A stretch of 64,000 nucleotides of DNA, from positions 186,001 to 250,000 of the forward strand of contig NZ_BMJH01000003.1 of the NCBI RefSeq assembly GCF_014643175.1, in the 5' to 3' direction. Positions within the stretch are counted from its first letter, which is position 1, and every line of letters begins with the position of its first letter. Below are positions 17,190-27,461 of this stretch, in pieces. The position numbers were made by a program, and so were the translations under genes. This DNA is from Hoyosella rhizosphaerae (lineage in GTDB: Bacteria; Actinomycetota; Actinomycetes; Mycobacteriales; Mycobacteriaceae). Below the pieces are notes generated by a model. The model did not search any database. It had not been told where the DNA came from and saw only the letters and a list, made by a program, of their open reading frames with translations.

Positions 17190-18668
17190 TCAGCGGGTGT
17201 CACTGTCAATCAGCAGACGCCCGCCATCTTCGATAACACGAAGGGTCGCGTCCTTGGTTTGACCGTCATACGTCAACCCATTCACCCGCATATCGACTGA
17301 ACCATCGGGGTTGTTTTCTAACTTGTAGGCCTCAATGCGGCCAAAGCTCTGGATAACCCTCGTCGACCAGTACTCTTCGAATGCCTGCTGTGACCCATAT
17401 GGTTCCTGCGCGGCAGGGGTGAGCAACGACCACGAACCCGATGGGTTGCTGTAGAACTGTTGCACGAGTTGGCCCCCGCGACTCCAATCAACCGGCGAAC
17501 CCGAATGTGCTGTCTCACCAGCGTCCGCGACAATCGTCTCTGACACACCGGGAACATCCGAAACACGGTCAGACAAGTTCAGGGCCACATTGACCACGGC
17601 ACCTACCGCGAGGAGGACCAGAAGCACCGCCCCCGCATACAGAAATGGTTGCTTTCGGTCTCGCGGTGCAGGTTCAGCGTGGACCGGCGCAGTAGCGTGG
17701 ACCGGCGCGGCAGCTCGAACCGGCGCCGTAGCGTGGGCTGGTGCAGCAGCTTGGACTGGTGCGGTGCGAGCCGTACGAGGCTTCACTTGCGTCAAAGCGC
17801 GTGTTGACGGGCTTGGCCTACGGATAGAGGGGCGTTCACGGCGCGACAGAGTCGGTACTACAACATTGCCACCAGCAAAGTGTGACAGCGCTGCGCGAGC
17901 CTCCTCCATTGACGGGCGGTTCCGCGGCTCGGAGCTCACAAGACTGGAAATGAGTTCCATCGCTGGACCTGCACGTCGTGGCGCACGAATATCACCGTTG
18001 GCGGCCGCAAACAGCAAAGCGAGCGGGTTGTCATTCAACCCGTAAGGAGGCTCTCCCTCCAGGGCATGAAACAGAGTCGCGCCGAGTCCAAACACATCCG
18101 ATGCCGGTGTGGGATCGACACCTCGTGCAACTTCCGGCGGCAAATATGCGGCGGTACCCGACACGAGGCCTGTAGCGGTGAGCGTCGAATCACCGGACGC
18201 CTTCGAAATCCCGAAATCAGTAATTTTGACGGTGCCGTCTGGGCCCAGCAGGATATTGCCTGGCTTCACATCACGATGCACCAAACCCGCCTTGTGGGCC
18301 GCGATCAGTGCCGAGGCCACTTGCTCACCGATACGGGCAACTTCCGGCAAGGGCATAGTGCGGCGCTTCTTCAACACCTCAGCCAAGCTGTACGACTCGA
18401 AGAACTCCAAGATCAAACAAGGGTGACCTTCGTGCTCCGTGATATCGAATACGACGATCGCGTTGGGATGATGAAATCGAGCCGCATTCCGGGCTTCACG
18501 AATAGCCCGTTGACGAACAAGCGCACGTTCACCATCATCCAAACTCGAATGAATCGGAATCTGCTTAACAGCAACGGACCGCTCGAGACGCTCATCGATC
18601 GCACGCCACACTACGCCTGCGCCGCCGCTACCGATGCGTTCAACGAGACGATAGTGCTTCGCGATCAC
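17190..18668 (-). CDS. membrane-anchored serine/threonine protein kinase
   Basis: 492 aa. Kinase domain ~6-265: glycine loop GSGGAG (13-18), catalytic lysine K35, HRDVKPGN (131-138), DFG (151-153), SGTAAYLPPEV. A Pro/Ala/His-rich juxtamembrane linker (~300-335) is built from degenerate six-residue units, followed by one transmembrane helix (~342-364) and an extracellular domain of about 125 residues (QLVQQFYSNPSGSW..., ending LLIDSDTR). The layout is that of an actinobacterial Pkn sensor kinase; it does not carry PASTA repeats, so it is not PknB-like. The ligand is unknown. GTG 18668 begins just before the kinase fold. Confidence 0.93.
   Translation of the reverse strand: MIAKHYRLVERIGSGGAGVVWRAIDERLERSVAVKQIPIHSSLDDGERALVRQRAIREARNAARFHHPNAIVVFDITEHEGHPCLILEFFESYSLAEVLKKRRTMPLPEVARIGEQVASALIAAHKAGLVHRDVKPGNILLGPDGTVKITDFGISKASGDSTLTATGLVSGTAAYLPPEVARGVDPTPASDVFGLGATLFHALEGEPPYGLNDNPLALLFAAANGDIRAPRRAGPAMELISSLVSSEPRNRPSMEEARAALSHFAGGNVVVPTLSRRERPSIRRPSPSTRALTQVKPRTARTAPVQAAAPAHATAPVRAAAPVHATAPVHAEPAPRDRKQPFLYAGAVLLVLLAVGAVVNVALNLSDRVSDVPGVSETIVADAGETAHSGSPVDWSRGGQLVQQFYSNPSGSWSLLTPAAQEPYGSQQAFEEYWSTRVIQSFGRIEAYKLENNPDGSVDMRVNGLTYDGQTKDATLRVIEDGGRLLIDSDTR
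17677..17766. repeat. five degenerate 18-bp tandem repeats in kinase linker
   Basis: Five consecutive 18-bp units of the form gcgtggaccggcgcagta (17677, 17695, 17713, 17731, 17749) lie within the kinase gene. They encode the six-residue APVHAT-like repeats of the juxtamembrane linker. Confidence 0.85.
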
Positions 18669-18944
18669 CTGGTCAGTTCTAATGGCGCCTACTCCGAACT
18701 TCCTACGACTACGTACTCCACCAACATGGCGAACAACACCGAAAATGTTGTCCTACATGACCGCTTTATGTTACGTGCGAAAACTAAGCCCCGGCTATGA
18801 CGACAATCACCGGCGAGTTCCGGACCGCCATCTGACGCTGTGGGCTCGGTTCAGACGGGCCGGGTGGAGCCGATCGAGCCTACATTCCGACCCCAATGGC
18901 GGGTCAAAAGTAGGCGCGATACCCCCACTGCTGGTCGGCAAAAC
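18669..18944. other. intergenic region upstream of the kinase gene
   Basis: Together with the tRNA terminator this is a gap of about 330 bp. Open frames here have no coding character. It should hold the kinase promoter, but I cannot point to a convincing -35/-10 pair. Confidence 0.5.
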
Positions 18945-18977
18945 GAAAAACAGTCGAACCCTGAGGGGCTCGACTGT
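18945..18977 (-). terminator. intrinsic terminator of tRNA-Val
   Basis: On the minus strand an inverted repeat (CAGTCGA...CCC / GGG...TCGACTG) is followed by TTTTTCGTTTT. It lies about 20 nt beyond the 3' end of the tRNA. Confidence 0.85.
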
Positions 18978-18997
18978 CTGGTTTCGTCACAATCTTG

Positions 18998-19069
18998 TGG
19001 GCGCAGAGGGATTTGAACCCCCGACCACTGCTGTGTAAGAGCAGCGCTCTACCGCTGAGCTATACGCCC
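18998..19069 (-). tRNA. tRNA-Val (anticodon UAC)
   Basis: 72 nt on the minus strand. The acceptor stem GGGCGTA/TGCGCCC, a D-arm AGCTCAGCGGTAGAGC, an anticodon stem CTGCT/AGCAG with loop CTTACAC (anticodon TAC, reading GUA), and the T-loop TTCAAAT are all present. The CCA end is not encoded. An intrinsic terminator follows. Confidence 0.95.
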
Positions 19070-19182
19070 CGAGTCGCACGTTGTTAGTGCCGCGACTACT
19101 TTACACAGTCTCCGCCGCATTGGCACATCCGGGCCACATCGGGGCCGCATCGGGGCCAAAACCCGACGTAACTGCGGCACCA

Positions 19183-19647
19183 CTAACCTTGCAGTGCCGC
19201 TATGGCTTTCTCCCATTGTCCCTGCTCGCGGGGCTTCCCTGGCTCGCCAACTTCAGCGAATCGAATGATCCCATCGGTGTCGATGAGGAATGTTCCGCGG
19301 TTGGGTGTGCCGTTCTTTTCGTTAAGAACGCCGTAATCGGCTGCTACTGCGCCATGCGGCCAGAAGTCAGCGAGGATGGGAAAGAGATATCCCTGTTCAG
19401 CGGACCATATCTTGTGCACGGGTGAGGCGCTGACGGACACGGCGAGGATTTCCGTGGTGTCATTGCGGAACGTGTCAATGTTGTCGCGGATTTGCCCTAG
19501 TTCACCTTGGCAGGTTCCGGTGTAGGCCAACGGGAAAAACACCAGCAGTACGTTCTTTCGGCCCCGGAACTGCGAAAGCGTGATTTTCTGGTTGTTCTGA
19601 TCTCGCAGGGTGAAGTCAGGCGCAGCGTCGTTGACTGCTGGTGTCAT
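19183..19647 (-). CDS. ahpE: AhpE-type peroxiredoxin
   Basis: 154 aa. 1-Cys type peroxiredoxin: APDFTLRDQN start, peroxidatic cysteine C46 in the block FFPLAYTGTCQGELGQIRD, and the NRGTFLIDTDG end. AhpE reduces hydroperoxides and peroxynitrite in the cytoplasm, usually recycled by mycoredoxin/mycothiol. ATG 19647 overlaps the stop of the DUF3052 gene by 4 nt (ATGA), and GGGAAG lies before it, which fixes the start. The gene order DUF3052-ahpE next to aceE is the mycobacterial one (Rv2239c-Rv2238c, from memory). Confidence 0.95.
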   Translation of the reverse strand: MTPAVNDAAPDFTLRDQNNQKITLSQFRGRKNVLLVFFPLAYTGTCQGELGQIRDNIDTFRNDTTEILAVSVSASPVHKIWSAEQGYLFPILADFWPHGAVAADYGVLNEKNGTPNRGTFLIDTDGIIRFAEVGEPGKPREQGQWEKAIAALQG

Positions 19648-20066
19648 TGCCGCTTCCCGGCCTTGGCGCGAGGCTGCACGAGACGTGCACCAGTCCAAGC
19701 TCCGAGGTTGACCGTAGAGGTTTGGGTTAGTCCGGCAGTGGGTGCCGATTCAGCGATTTCGCTGGGCTCAACATAGCCGGGTGTGCCAGTTTTCGGTGAT
19801 AGCACCCAGATGAAACCATCTTCGCCCAGGGGCGCGATGACATCCATGAGTTCGTCGACGAGGTCGCCGTCGCCGTCACGCCACCAGAGGATTACGGCGT
19901 CAACCACTTCGTCTGTGTCTTCATCGATGAGCGCGTCTCCGCATGCTTCTTCGATCGAATCACGAATTTCGTCGCTAACGTCATCGTCCCAGCCGAGTTC
20001 CTGAACAATCATCCCCTCGGTGATACCTAACATTTGTGCGTAGTTCCGAGTGTCCGTCCCGGCCAC
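19644..20066 (-). CDS. DUF3052 domain protein
   Basis: 140 aa, very acidic. It matches the actinobacterial DUF3052 family: LGITEGMIVQELGWDDDVSDEIRDSIEEACG, VVDAVILWWRDGDGDLVDELMDVIAPL, GFIWVLSPKTGTPGYVEPSEIAESAPTAGLTQT. Function is unknown; homologues have been associated with cell-envelope or antibiotic phenotypes, which I cannot verify here. GTG 20066 has GAGGA about 9 nt upstream. It is coupled to ahpE by an ATGA overlap. Confidence 0.93.
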   Translation of the reverse strand: MAGTDTRNYAQMLGITEGMIVQELGWDDDVSDEIRDSIEEACGDALIDEDTDEVVDAVILWWRDGDGDLVDELMDVIAPLGEDGFIWVLSPKTGTPGYVEPSEIAESAPTAGLTQTSTVNLGAWTGARLVQPRAKAGKRQ

Positions 20067-20574
20067 GTTCTTGAATCCTCCTACGTCTGTGGGTGCTTAC
20101 CGTATCGCCCGGATTGGCGATATCTATGCACTCGTTTTTGTGCGGGGTGCTGTGAGTCAGTTGCGCCCTAGTGCATGATGCACTTGAGCAGCCACGATGA
20201 CCAACCGTTGCGCCGAAATGGCTGAATTTGGTGTTTCTGAATTTGCCCTGGCGGGATAAAACATCGGTTGTGTTGTCCCTAGGACGGCTGTTGCAGAACT
20301 AAAGGTTCCAGCCGTTACGGTCCCAGCTTTACCATCCCCGCCGTAGATTGCACTACTCGCGGCGATCTGCCCGCACCTATTCACGGTACTTACACTACCT
20401 GCTCTGCGAGGTTGTTGCCGACGTTTACCGGCCGACGGGGGTTTGGGCCTTGTTTTCTCATGGCACTCCCGCGCACCGCTTAGCGAAAGTAATGTGGATT
20501 ACACCTGCTGCGGCATCGGAAACCCTTCGGCCGCGGCGGCGCCCACGAGGTACACGCCCACAAGGAGTAATCGA
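20067..20574. other. long regulatory gap between DUF3052 gene and aceE
   Basis: About 500 bp between divergent genes. A 7-bp inverted repeat TATCGCC-N6-GGCGATA lies at 20103-20122, close to the DUF3052 start. A minus-strand open frame at 20157-20384 (75 codons) has no recognised family. The rest should carry the aceE promoter and a long 5' leader, with no hairpin terminator or riboswitch that I recognise. Confidence 0.5.
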
Positions 20575-23349
20575 GTGCCGAATCAAGAACCTGCATCTAA
20601 TGAAGCCAAAGACCGCGACCGTGTTCGAGTTATTCGCGAGGGCATAGCGTCGTATCTACCGGACATTGACCCGGAAGAGACAACGGAATGGCTGGAGTCG
20701 TTCGATTCGATGCTGGCGCATTCTTCACCCGCGCGTGGACGCTATCTCCTACTGCGACTTCTTGAGCGGGCCAGTGAGCGCCGGGTTGCGGTTCCCGCTT
20801 TAACGTCGACAGATTATGTGAACACGATCCCGACGGAACACGAGCCGTGGTTCCCAGGCGACGAGGATGTCGAGCGGCGCTATCGCGCATGGATCCGGTG
20901 GAACGCTGCGATCATGGTGCATCGCGCACAGCGCCCAGGTGTTGGCGTGGGCGGACATATTTCGACTTATGCGTCTTCTGCCGCTCTGTACGAGGTGGGG
21001 TTTAATCACTTCTTCCGAGGTAAATCGCACCCGGGCGGCGGGGATCAGATTTTTATCCAAGGGCACGCCTCGCCTGGCATTTATGCGCGTGCGTTCCTTG
21101 AAGGCAGGTTGACGTCAGATCAGTTGGATGGGTTCCGGCAGGAACATAGCCATGCGGGAGCGGGCGGAGGGTTGCCGTCGTATCCCCACCCTCGTTTGAT
21201 GCCGGAGTTCTGGGAATTCCCCACGGTGTCTATGGGCTTGGGGCCTATGAATGCCATCTATCAGGCGCGCTTCAACCACTACTTGCATGGTCGTGGCATC
21301 AAGGACACGTCGGACCAGCATGTGTGGGCATTCCTCGGCGATGGCGAGATGGATGAACCCGAATCTCGCGGGTTGGTGCATGTGGCGGCCATGGAGGGGC
21401 TGGATAACCTGACATTCGTGGTCAACTGCAATTTGCAGCGGTTGGATGGTCCAGTGCGCGGCAACGGGAAGATCATTCAGGAATTGGAGTCATTCTTCCG
21501 GGGCGCTGGCTGGCATGTCATCAAGGTCATCTGGGGCCGCGAGTGGGATTCGCTGTTTTATGCCGATAAAGACGGCGCGCTGGTCAATTTGATGAATACG
21601 ACGCCTGACGGTGACTTCCAGACGTACAAGGCTAATGACGGCGACTACGTTCGGGAGCATTTCTTTGGGCGCGATCCGCGAACTAAGGAACTGGTGAAGG
21701 ACCTCAGTGACAGCGATATTTGGAACTTAAAGCGTGGCGGCCACGACTATCGCAAGGTCCACGCGGCGTATCAATCAGCGATGCAGCACAAGGGTCAACC
21801 GACGGTAATTCTGGCGCACACCATCAAGGGCTATTCGTTGGGCTCGCATTTCGAAGGGCGTAACGCGACGCATCAGATGAAGAAGCTCGCACTCGATGAC
21901 TTGAAGCAGTTTCGCGACACCCAGCGGATTCCTATTTCGGATGAGGAACTGGAGAAGGATCCATACTTGCCGCCGTACTATCACCCCGGCAATGACGCTC
22001 CTGAGATTCAGTACATGATTGCGCGCCGCACTGCGCTGGGCGGTTTTTTGCCGCAGCGGCGTAACAAGGCGCGGGCGTTGAAGTTGCCTGATGATAAGCC
22101 GTATCAGGCCATTCGGAAGGGGTCGGGCAAGCAGGAAGTCGCCACAACTATGGCGATTGTGCGGCTGTTTAAAGAGCTGCTGCGAGACAAGGAGATCGGA
22201 AAGCGGATTGTGCCGATCATTCCGGACGAGGCTCGCACGTTCGGCATGGATTCGTGGTTCCCGTCGCTCAAGATTTATAACCGCCTTGGGCAGCTGTATA
22301 CGTCTGTCGACGCAGACCTGATGCTTGCGTACAAGGAGTCGACTTCGGGGCAGATCCTGCACGAGGGAATTAACGAAGCTGGTTCTGTTGGTTCGTTCAT
22401 CGCTACTGGCACGTCGTATTCGACCCATGACGAGCCGATGATCCCGGTTTACATCTTCTATTCGATGTTCGGTTTTCAACGCACCGGGGATAGCTTTTGG
22501 GCTGCGGCAGATCAGATGACCCGTGGGTTCATTCTCGGTGCGACGGCGGGGCGTACGACGTTGACGGGCGAGGGACTGCAGCATGCGGATGGGCACTCTC
22601 ACACCCTGGCGTCGACCAATCCCGCGGTTATCGGCTATGACCCCGCGTTTGCTTTTGAGGTCTCCTACATTGTGAAGGACGGGTTGCGCCGTATGTTCGG
22701 TGACGACCCAGAAAACATTTTTTACTACATCACGCTGTATAACGAACCGTTTGTGCAGCCTGCCGAACCTGAAGATCTGGATGTTGATGCTCTTCTGAAA
22801 GGGATATACCGGTACTCGAAGGCGCCGGGTGGTCGTGTTAGGGCAAATATTTTGGCATCGGGGATTTCATTGCCGTGGGCGATTCGTGCGCAGGAACTTC
22901 TCGCTGAGGAGTGGGATGTCGCTGCTGATGTGTGGTCGGTGACGTCGTGGTCGGAGTTGCGTCGCGACGGTCGGCGCTGCGAAGACGCCGCATTAAAGAA
23001 CCCGTCGGCAGATAAGGGCGAGGCGTTTGTGACTCGAATGCTGTCGAGCGCCGATGGCCCATTCGTCGGTGTTTCTGACTGGGAGAGCGCCGTGCCGGAC
23101 CAAATTCGTACGTGGGTCCCGGGACATTATGTGACTTTGGGGGCCGATGGTTTTGGGTTCTCAGATACACGACCAGCGGCGCGCAGGTTTTTTAACATCG
23201 ATGCTGAATCAATCGCGGTGGGTGTTTTGAGTGCTCTGGCAGACACTGGTGAGGTGGATAGGAAGCTCGCCGCGGAGGCTGCTGAGAAGTACCAAATAGA
23301 TGATGTAGCAAGCGCTCCGGCCCAAACCTCGGATCCAGGGGTGGCGTGA
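20575..23349 (+). CDS. aceE: pyruvate dehydrogenase E1 component, homodimeric type
   Basis: 924 aa, the usual length of single-chain AceE. It shows [42 protein letters not shown], the ThDP motif [10 protein letters not shown]...[23 protein letters not shown] and the C-terminal transketolase part ([25 protein letters not shown]). It decarboxylates pyruvate with thiamine diphosphate and acetylates the lipoyl E2, feeding acetyl-CoA to the fatty-acid cluster downstream. GTG 20575 has AAGGAG 7 nt upstream. The longer frame from 20443 is rejected for this reason. Confidence 0.97.
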   Translation: MPNQEPASNEAKDRDRVRVIREGIASYLPDIDPEETTEWLESFDSMLAHSSPARGRYLLLRLLERASERRVAVPALTSTDYVNTIPTEHEPWFPGDEDVERRYRAWIRWNAAIMVHRAQRPGVGVGGHISTYASSAALYEVGFNHFFRGKSHPGGGDQIFIQGHASPGIYARAFLEGRLTSDQLDGFRQEHSHAGAGGGLPSYPHPRLMPEFWEFPTVSMGLGPMNAIYQARFNHYLHGRGIKDTSDQHVWAFLGDGEMDEPESRGLVHVAAMEGLDNLTFVVNCNLQRLDGPVRGNGKIIQELESFFRGAGWHVIKVIWGREWDSLFYADKDGALVNLMNTTPDGDFQTYKANDGDYVREHFFGRDPRTKELVKDLSDSDIWNLKRGGHDYRKVHAAYQSAMQHKGQPTVILAHTIKGYSLGSHFEGRNATHQMKKLALDDLKQFRDTQRIPISDEELEKDPYLPPYYHPGNDAPEIQYMIARRTALGGFLPQRRNKARALKLPDDKPYQAIRKGSGKQEVATTMAIVRLFKELLRDKEIGKRIVPIIPDEARTFGMDSWFPSLKIYNRLGQLYTSVDADLMLAYKESTSGQILHEGINEAGSVGSFIATGTSYSTHDEPMIPVYIFYSMFGFQRTGDSFWAAADQMTRGFILGATAGRTTLTGEGLQHADGHSHTLASTNPAVIGYDPAFAFEVSYIVKDGLRRMFGDDPENIFYYITLYNEPFVQPAEPEDLDVDALLKGIYRYSKAPGGRVRANILASGISLPWAIRAQELLAEEWDVAADVWSVTSWSELRRDGRRCEDAALKNPSADKGEAFVTRMLSSADGPFVGVSDWESAVPDQIRTWVPGHYVTLGADGFGFSDTRPAARRFFNIDAESIAVGVLSALADTGEVDRKLAAEAAEKYQIDDVASAPAQTSDPGVA

Positions 23350-23379
23350 TCTGCGCCACGGTGGCGGTACTGTGACGAT

Positions 23380-24621
23380 ATGACTGGCAAGGATCAGCGC
23401 AGTTCGCGCACGGATACGAATCCGCTTTCCGACGCGTTGTTGCGCCGCGTAAAGCAGTACTCCGGACGCTTGTCTACCGAAGCCGTGAACTCCATGCACG
23501 AGCAGTTGCCGTTCTTCGCGGATCTTGATGCTGACCAACGGGCGACTGTTCATTTGCTTGTGCAGAACGCGGTGTCTGGCTTCGTGGACTGGTTGAAGGA
23601 TCCGCACCGCGACATTTGGAAGACTGTTGATTCGTTTCGCGTAGTCCCCCACGACCTCGCTCGCAGAGTGACGCTGCGGCAAACCGTCGAGATGGTGCGG
23701 GTTGCCATGGAGTTTTTCGAACGGTACTTGCCTTTGCTGACGCGCAATGAGCAGCAACTGGGGGCGTTGACCGAAGCAGTGCTGCGGTATCGGGTTGAGA
23801 TTGGGTTTGCTGCCGCAGCGGTGTATGCGTCAGCAGCGGAATCGCGAGGTGCGTGGGACACTCGGCTTGAGGCGTTGGTGGTTGATGCTGTGGTGCGCGG
23901 CGACTCTGACTCAGCGATGCTGTCGCGTGCTGCGACTTTGAACTGGGAAGCGAATGCACCTGCGACAGTGATCGTGGGTTCGCCTCCACCTGATGGGGGC
24001 GTCTCAGCGGTGAGCACTGTCCATATTGCGGCTCAGAAGCATGGACGTTCGGCACTGTCGGTGGTCCAAGGCGCCACGTTGGTCGCCATTGTTAATGGGG
24101 AAATCGCTCCGCGGAGTGAATTTATGTCTGCGCTCTTGACGGCGTTTTCGGATAGTTACGTGGTCGTTGGTCCAACAGCCCGCACTCTGGCGACTGCTCA
24201 TGCGAGCGCGCGGGAGGCGTTGAGCGGCTTGCGTGCGGCCCCGGGTTGGCGATCTGCGCCGCGTCCTGTGTTCGCATCTGACCTACTTCCGGAGCGCGCA
24301 TTGCTGGCTGATCCCATTGCTGTGCGGGCGCTGAACGAGCAGATTGTGATTCCACTAGCGAAGGCTGGGAATGCTCTGGGCGAGACTTTGGATGTCTATT
24401 TGGACACCGGTGGCGCGGTGGAGGCTTGTGCCCGCGCTTTGTTCGTTCATCCAAACACAGTCCGATATCGGTTGAAGAAAATATCGGAGATTACAGGGCG
24501 TGAGCCAAGCAATCCGCGGGACGCACACGTGCTCAGAGTGGCGGAATCTGTGGGTAGATTGATTCGCTCTGATGCAGAACCGTTACTTCAGTTCCCAGAT
24601 ATCACTTCAGTAACACTGTGA
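23380..24621 (+). CDS. fasR: PucR-type transcriptional regulator of fatty acid synthesis (FasR-like)
   Basis: 413 aa. An N-terminal helical domain with LSTEAVNSMHEQLPFFADLDADQRATVHLLVQ is followed by a GGDEF-like middle region and a C-terminal PucR helix-turn-helix (GGAVEACARALFVHPNTVRYRLKKISEITG, ~350-380). Position between aceE and fabD is that of M. tuberculosis Rv2242/FasR, an acyl-CoA-responsive activator of FAS genes (from memory). It should act on the promoter region 24622-24764, where an inverted repeat is visible. ATG 23380 lies 30 bp after aceE, so it may also be read from the aceE promoter. Confidence 0.9.
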   Translation: MTGKDQRSSRTDTNPLSDALLRRVKQYSGRLSTEAVNSMHEQLPFFADLDADQRATVHLLVQNAVSGFVDWLKDPHRDIWKTVDSFRVVPHDLARRVTLRQTVEMVRVAMEFFERYLPLLTRNEQQLGALTEAVLRYRVEIGFAAAAVYASAAESRGAWDTRLEALVVDAVVRGDSDSAMLSRAATLNWEANAPATVIVGSPPPDGGVSAVSTVHIAAQKHGRSALSVVQGATLVAIVNGEIAPRSEFMSALLTAFSDSYVVVGPTARTLATAHASAREALSGLRAAPGWRSAPRPVFASDLLPERALLADPIAVRALNEQIVIPLAKAGNALGETLDVYLDTGGAVEACARALFVHPNTVRYRLKKISEITGREPSNPRDAHVLRVAESVGRLIRSDAEPLLQFPDITSVTL

Positions 24622-24679
24622 AAAAGTTCTCTGTAACATTTGGCCCTGTGCTGGCGATGTTCAGCAGTTTTCGACGCTT

Positions 24680-24696
24680 TTGTGGGAACCCCACAA
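24680..24696. promoter_or_regulatory. inverted repeat in fabD promoter region
   Basis: A perfect dyad TTGTGGG-AAC-CCCACAA lies 69 bp before the fabD start and directly downstream of the fasR-like gene. It is the strongest dyad in the 143-bp gap and a candidate FasR operator; the FasR consensus was not checked. Confidence 0.45.
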
Positions 24697-24764
24697 TTGA
24701 TGGCACAAAGGTTGGTGCTTAAAAACACCTGAGAAAACCGCTCAAAGGGTGTTCTGTAGAGCAC

Positions 24765-25697
24765 GTGATAGCACTACTAGCTCCAGGACAAGGCGCCCAG
24801 AAGTCGGGCATGCTTGCAGCATGGCTTGAGCTACCCGGTATACATGACCGCGTAGCTCAATGGTCAAAGGCTGCAGGCCTCGATCTCGTTCGTCTCGGCA
24901 CCACCGCCGACGACGCAGAGATCACCGACACTGCCGTCACCCAACCGCTAGTTGTCGCTACTGCGTTGCTGGTGTTCGAAGAGATTGCGCACCGCGGCCT
25001 TTTCGACGCCCACCCTGAACTTGGATCGATCACGGCCGGACACTCGGTTGGTGAACTAGCTGCCGCAGCATTCGCGGGTGTCATCTCGTGCGACGACGCT
25101 GTCGCACTTGCCGCCACCCGTGGCCGCGCGATGGCAGAAGCTTGCGCTCTCGAGGAGACCGGGATGACCGCGATCCTCGGTGGCGTCGAAGCTGACGTCC
25201 TCGCCCGACTCGACGAACTCAACCTAGTGCCCGCGAACCGGAATGCGCCTGGACAAATCGTTGCAGCAGGCTCGCTGCCCGCGCTCGCCGCACTAGCCGA
25301 GAACCCACCTGAGCGCGCCAAACTCCGCCCCCTCGCCGTTGCGGGAGCATTTCACTCGAAGTACATGGCGCCGGCTCAAGATGCAGTTGCTGAAGCTGCG
25401 TCATCGGTCGATACCGCGAATCCCGAGCGGACATTGTTGTCCAACTCCGATGGGAAACCGGTGACCACCGGCAGCGAAGCGCTAAACAAGATTGTCGCGC
25501 AAGTTACCAACCCAGTGCGCTGGGACTTGTGCAACGAAACACTGCAGAACATCACCCTCGGCGGCATCGTGGAGCTAACACCAGCGGGAACACTCACTGG
25601 AATAGCGAAACGCTCCCTCCGCGGAGTTCCGCAGGTAGCAGTTAATACGCCAGAGGACCTCGACAAACTTGTCGAACTCCTCAACAGCGATAACTGA
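24765..25697 (+). CDS. fabD: malonyl-CoA:ACP transacylase
   Basis: 310 aa. Acyltransferase fold with APGQGAQKSGM at the N-terminus, catalytic serine S94 in GHSVGE, and the histidine H197 in AGAFHSKYMAPA. It moves malonyl from CoA to the AcpM phosphopantetheine arm, giving extender units for FAS-II. It is the first gene of the cluster fabD-acpM-kasA-accD6. The start is GTG 24765 at the family N-terminus; the ribosome-binding site is weak. Confidence 0.96.
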   Translation: MIALLAPGQGAQKSGMLAAWLELPGIHDRVAQWSKAAGLDLVRLGTTADDAEITDTAVTQPLVVATALLVFEEIAHRGLFDAHPELGSITAGHSVGELAAAAFAGVISCDDAVALAATRGRAMAEACALEETGMTAILGGVEADVLARLDELNLVPANRNAPGQIVAAGSLPALAALAENPPERAKLRPLAVAGAFHSKYMAPAQDAVAEAASSVDTANPERTLLSNSDGKPVTTGSEALNKIVAQVTNPVRWDLCNETLQNITLGGIVELTPAGTLTGIAKRSLRGVPQVAVNTPEDLDKLVELLNSDN

Positions 25698-25749
25698 CAA
25701 CTTCATAACGCCAATACCTAAGAAATAAACGAGAAGGGAGCCATATTCC

Positions 25750-26049
25750 ATGGCCGCAACCCAGGAAGATATCGTCGCCGGACTAGCTTCGATCATCGAA
25801 GAAGTCACCGGAATTGAACCATCTGAGGTGACGATCGAGAAGTCCTTCGTTGACGACCTTGACATCGACTCCCTTTCGATGGTGGAGATCGCGGTGCAGA
25901 CCGAAGACAAGTACGGCATCAAGATCCCTGACGAAGACCTCGCGTCTCTGCGCACAGTCGGCGACGCCGTCAACTACATCCAGCGTCTTGAGGCCGAAGG
26001 TGTTGAAGGCGTAAACACCGACGCCCTCAAAGGTGCGAGCGAGAACTGA
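25750..26049 (+). CDS. acpM: meromycolate-type acyl carrier protein
   Basis: 99 aa, acidic. The phosphopantetheine site is DSL at D40-S41-L42 in [15 protein letters not shown]-terminal extension of about 15-20 residues beyond the ACP fold ([17 protein letters not shown]) is typical of mycobacterial AcpM rather than E. coli ACP. AAGGGAG lies 10 nt before ATG 25750. It lies 2 bp before kasA, so the two are surely co-transcribed. Confidence 0.96.
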   Translation: MAATQEDIVAGLASIIEEVTGIEPSEVTIEKSFVDDLDIDSLSMVEIAVQTEDKYGIKIPDEDLASLRTVGDAVNYIQRLEAEGVEGVNTDALKGASEN

Positions 26050-26051
26050 TC

Positions 26052-27329
26052 GTGTCACATTCCGCTACTCCGTCCCCCAGTGCTGGACCCGCCTCTAGCG
26101 GCTCCGGCTATCCTTCCGTCGTCGTGACTGGTTTCGCTGCAAACACATCGCTTGCAGGCGATATCGACTCGACGTGGAAGGGATTGCTCGCGGGCGAGAG
26201 CGGCATCGAGGCGCTTACCGATCCGTGGATTGAAGAATATGGAATACCGGTGCGGATCGGTGGGCGGCTCAAGGTTCAGCCGTCAGAATCACTCACCAAA
26301 GTTCAAATCCGCCGAATGGATTTTGTCGAGCAACTTGCGCTCGTAGAAGGCCGTAAAGCCTGGGCGCACGCTGGCTCACCTGAGGTCGACAAAGATCGAC
26401 TTGCGGTCGTCATCGGCACCGGAATCGGTGGCGTTGACACTTTGGTGCAATCAAACTTGGCGCTCCGCAGTGGCGGAGCACGCAAAGTTTCCCCGATGGC
26501 CGTGCCAATGATGATGCCCAATGGGCCTGCCGCCACAGTCGGGCTTGAACTCTCCGCCCAAGCTGGAGTGCACACACCGGTTTCTGCATGTGCGTCTGGT
26601 TCCGAGGCAATCGCTCAAGCCTGGCGAATGATCGCTCTTGGCGACGCTGATGTCGTGGTTACAGGTGGAGTTGAATCTTTCATCGACCCGATGGCTATCG
26701 CCGGTTTCTCCATGATGCGGGCAATGAGCACGCGAAATGACGACCCGAAGGGTGCTTCACGGCCATTTGACCGTGACCGCGACGGGTTCGTTTTTGGCGA
26801 AGCTGGTGCCGTGCTTGTGCTCGAACGTGAGGATTACGCCCGCGCCCGCGGTGCGACAATCCACGCACGAGTACTTGGTGCGGGTACGACATCGGATGGT
26901 TACCACATCGTCGCCCCAGAACCCGATGGCACTGGTGCAGCCAGGGCTATGGTCAAAGCAATGCGAGTAGCTGGGGTGTCCCCCAGTGAAGTCGCACATA
27001 TCAATGCGCATGCCACAGCCACTTCGGTGGGTGACATCGCAGAAGCACGAGCTATCAATTCAGCAGTGGGATCACACCCGGCGGTCTATGCCGCTAAGTC
27101 AGCTCTCGGTCACTCCATTGGAGCGGTCGGTGCGCTGGAGTCGATCCTGACAGTTCTCAGCTTGAGAGAAGGGGTTATCCCCCCAACGCTCAATCTTGAG
27201 AATCAAGACCCCGAAGTCAACATTGATGTGGTCGCGGGCGAACCCCGGCACGGACAGTTCGACATCGCCATCAAGAACTCATTCGGTTTCGGCGGGCATA
27301 ACGTCTCGATTGTTTTCGCCAGAGCATAG
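26052..27329 (+). CDS. kasA: beta-ketoacyl-ACP synthase II (KasA type)
   Basis: 425 aa. Catalytic triad C180 ([10 protein letters not shown]), H320 (NAHATATS) and H354 with K349 ([10 protein letters not shown]). It elongates acyl-AcpM with malonyl-AcpM in FAS-II for long-chain and mycolate precursors. The start is GTG 26052. An N-terminal extension of about 20 Ser/Pro-rich residues precedes the thiolase fold. Only one KAS gene is present in this cluster, whereas mycobacteria carry kasA and kasB. Confidence 0.95.
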   Translation: MSHSATPSPSAGPASSGSGYPSVVVTGFAANTSLAGDIDSTWKGLLAGESGIEALTDPWIEEYGIPVRIGGRLKVQPSESLTKVQIRRMDFVEQLALVEGRKAWAHAGSPEVDKDRLAVVIGTGIGGVDTLVQSNLALRSGGARKVSPMAVPMMMPNGPAATVGLELSAQAGVHTPVSACASGSEAIAQAWRMIALGDADVVVTGGVESFIDPMAIAGFSMMRAMSTRNDDPKGASRPFDRDRDGFVFGEAGAVLVLEREDYARARGATIHARVLGAGTTSDGYHIVAPEPDGTGAARAMVKAMRVAGVSPSEVAHINAHATATSVGDIAEARAINSAVGSHPAVYAAKSALGHSIGAVGALESILTVLSLREGVIPPTLNLENQDPEVNIDVVAGEPRHGQFDIAIKNSFGFGGHNVSIVFARA

Positions 27330-27461
27330 GCGAAAGCGACGCGTGGGCGTTCACCGCCAGCGCCGCCGGTGAACGACTGACGTGACGACAAGTAACACAT
27401 AGCGAAACAAACGAGACATACATATAGAAGCAGTTCAACCGGACTGGGATTTGGAGGAGCG

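Noticed and set aside
18682-19038. Plus-strand frame ending GAEGFEPPTTAV
   Set aside because: This is the common false translation of the antisense strand of a tRNA gene.
20157-20384. 75-codon minus-strand frame in the aceE upstream region
   Set aside because: No known family and no clear ribosome-binding site; could be a remnant, so it is not listed as a gene.
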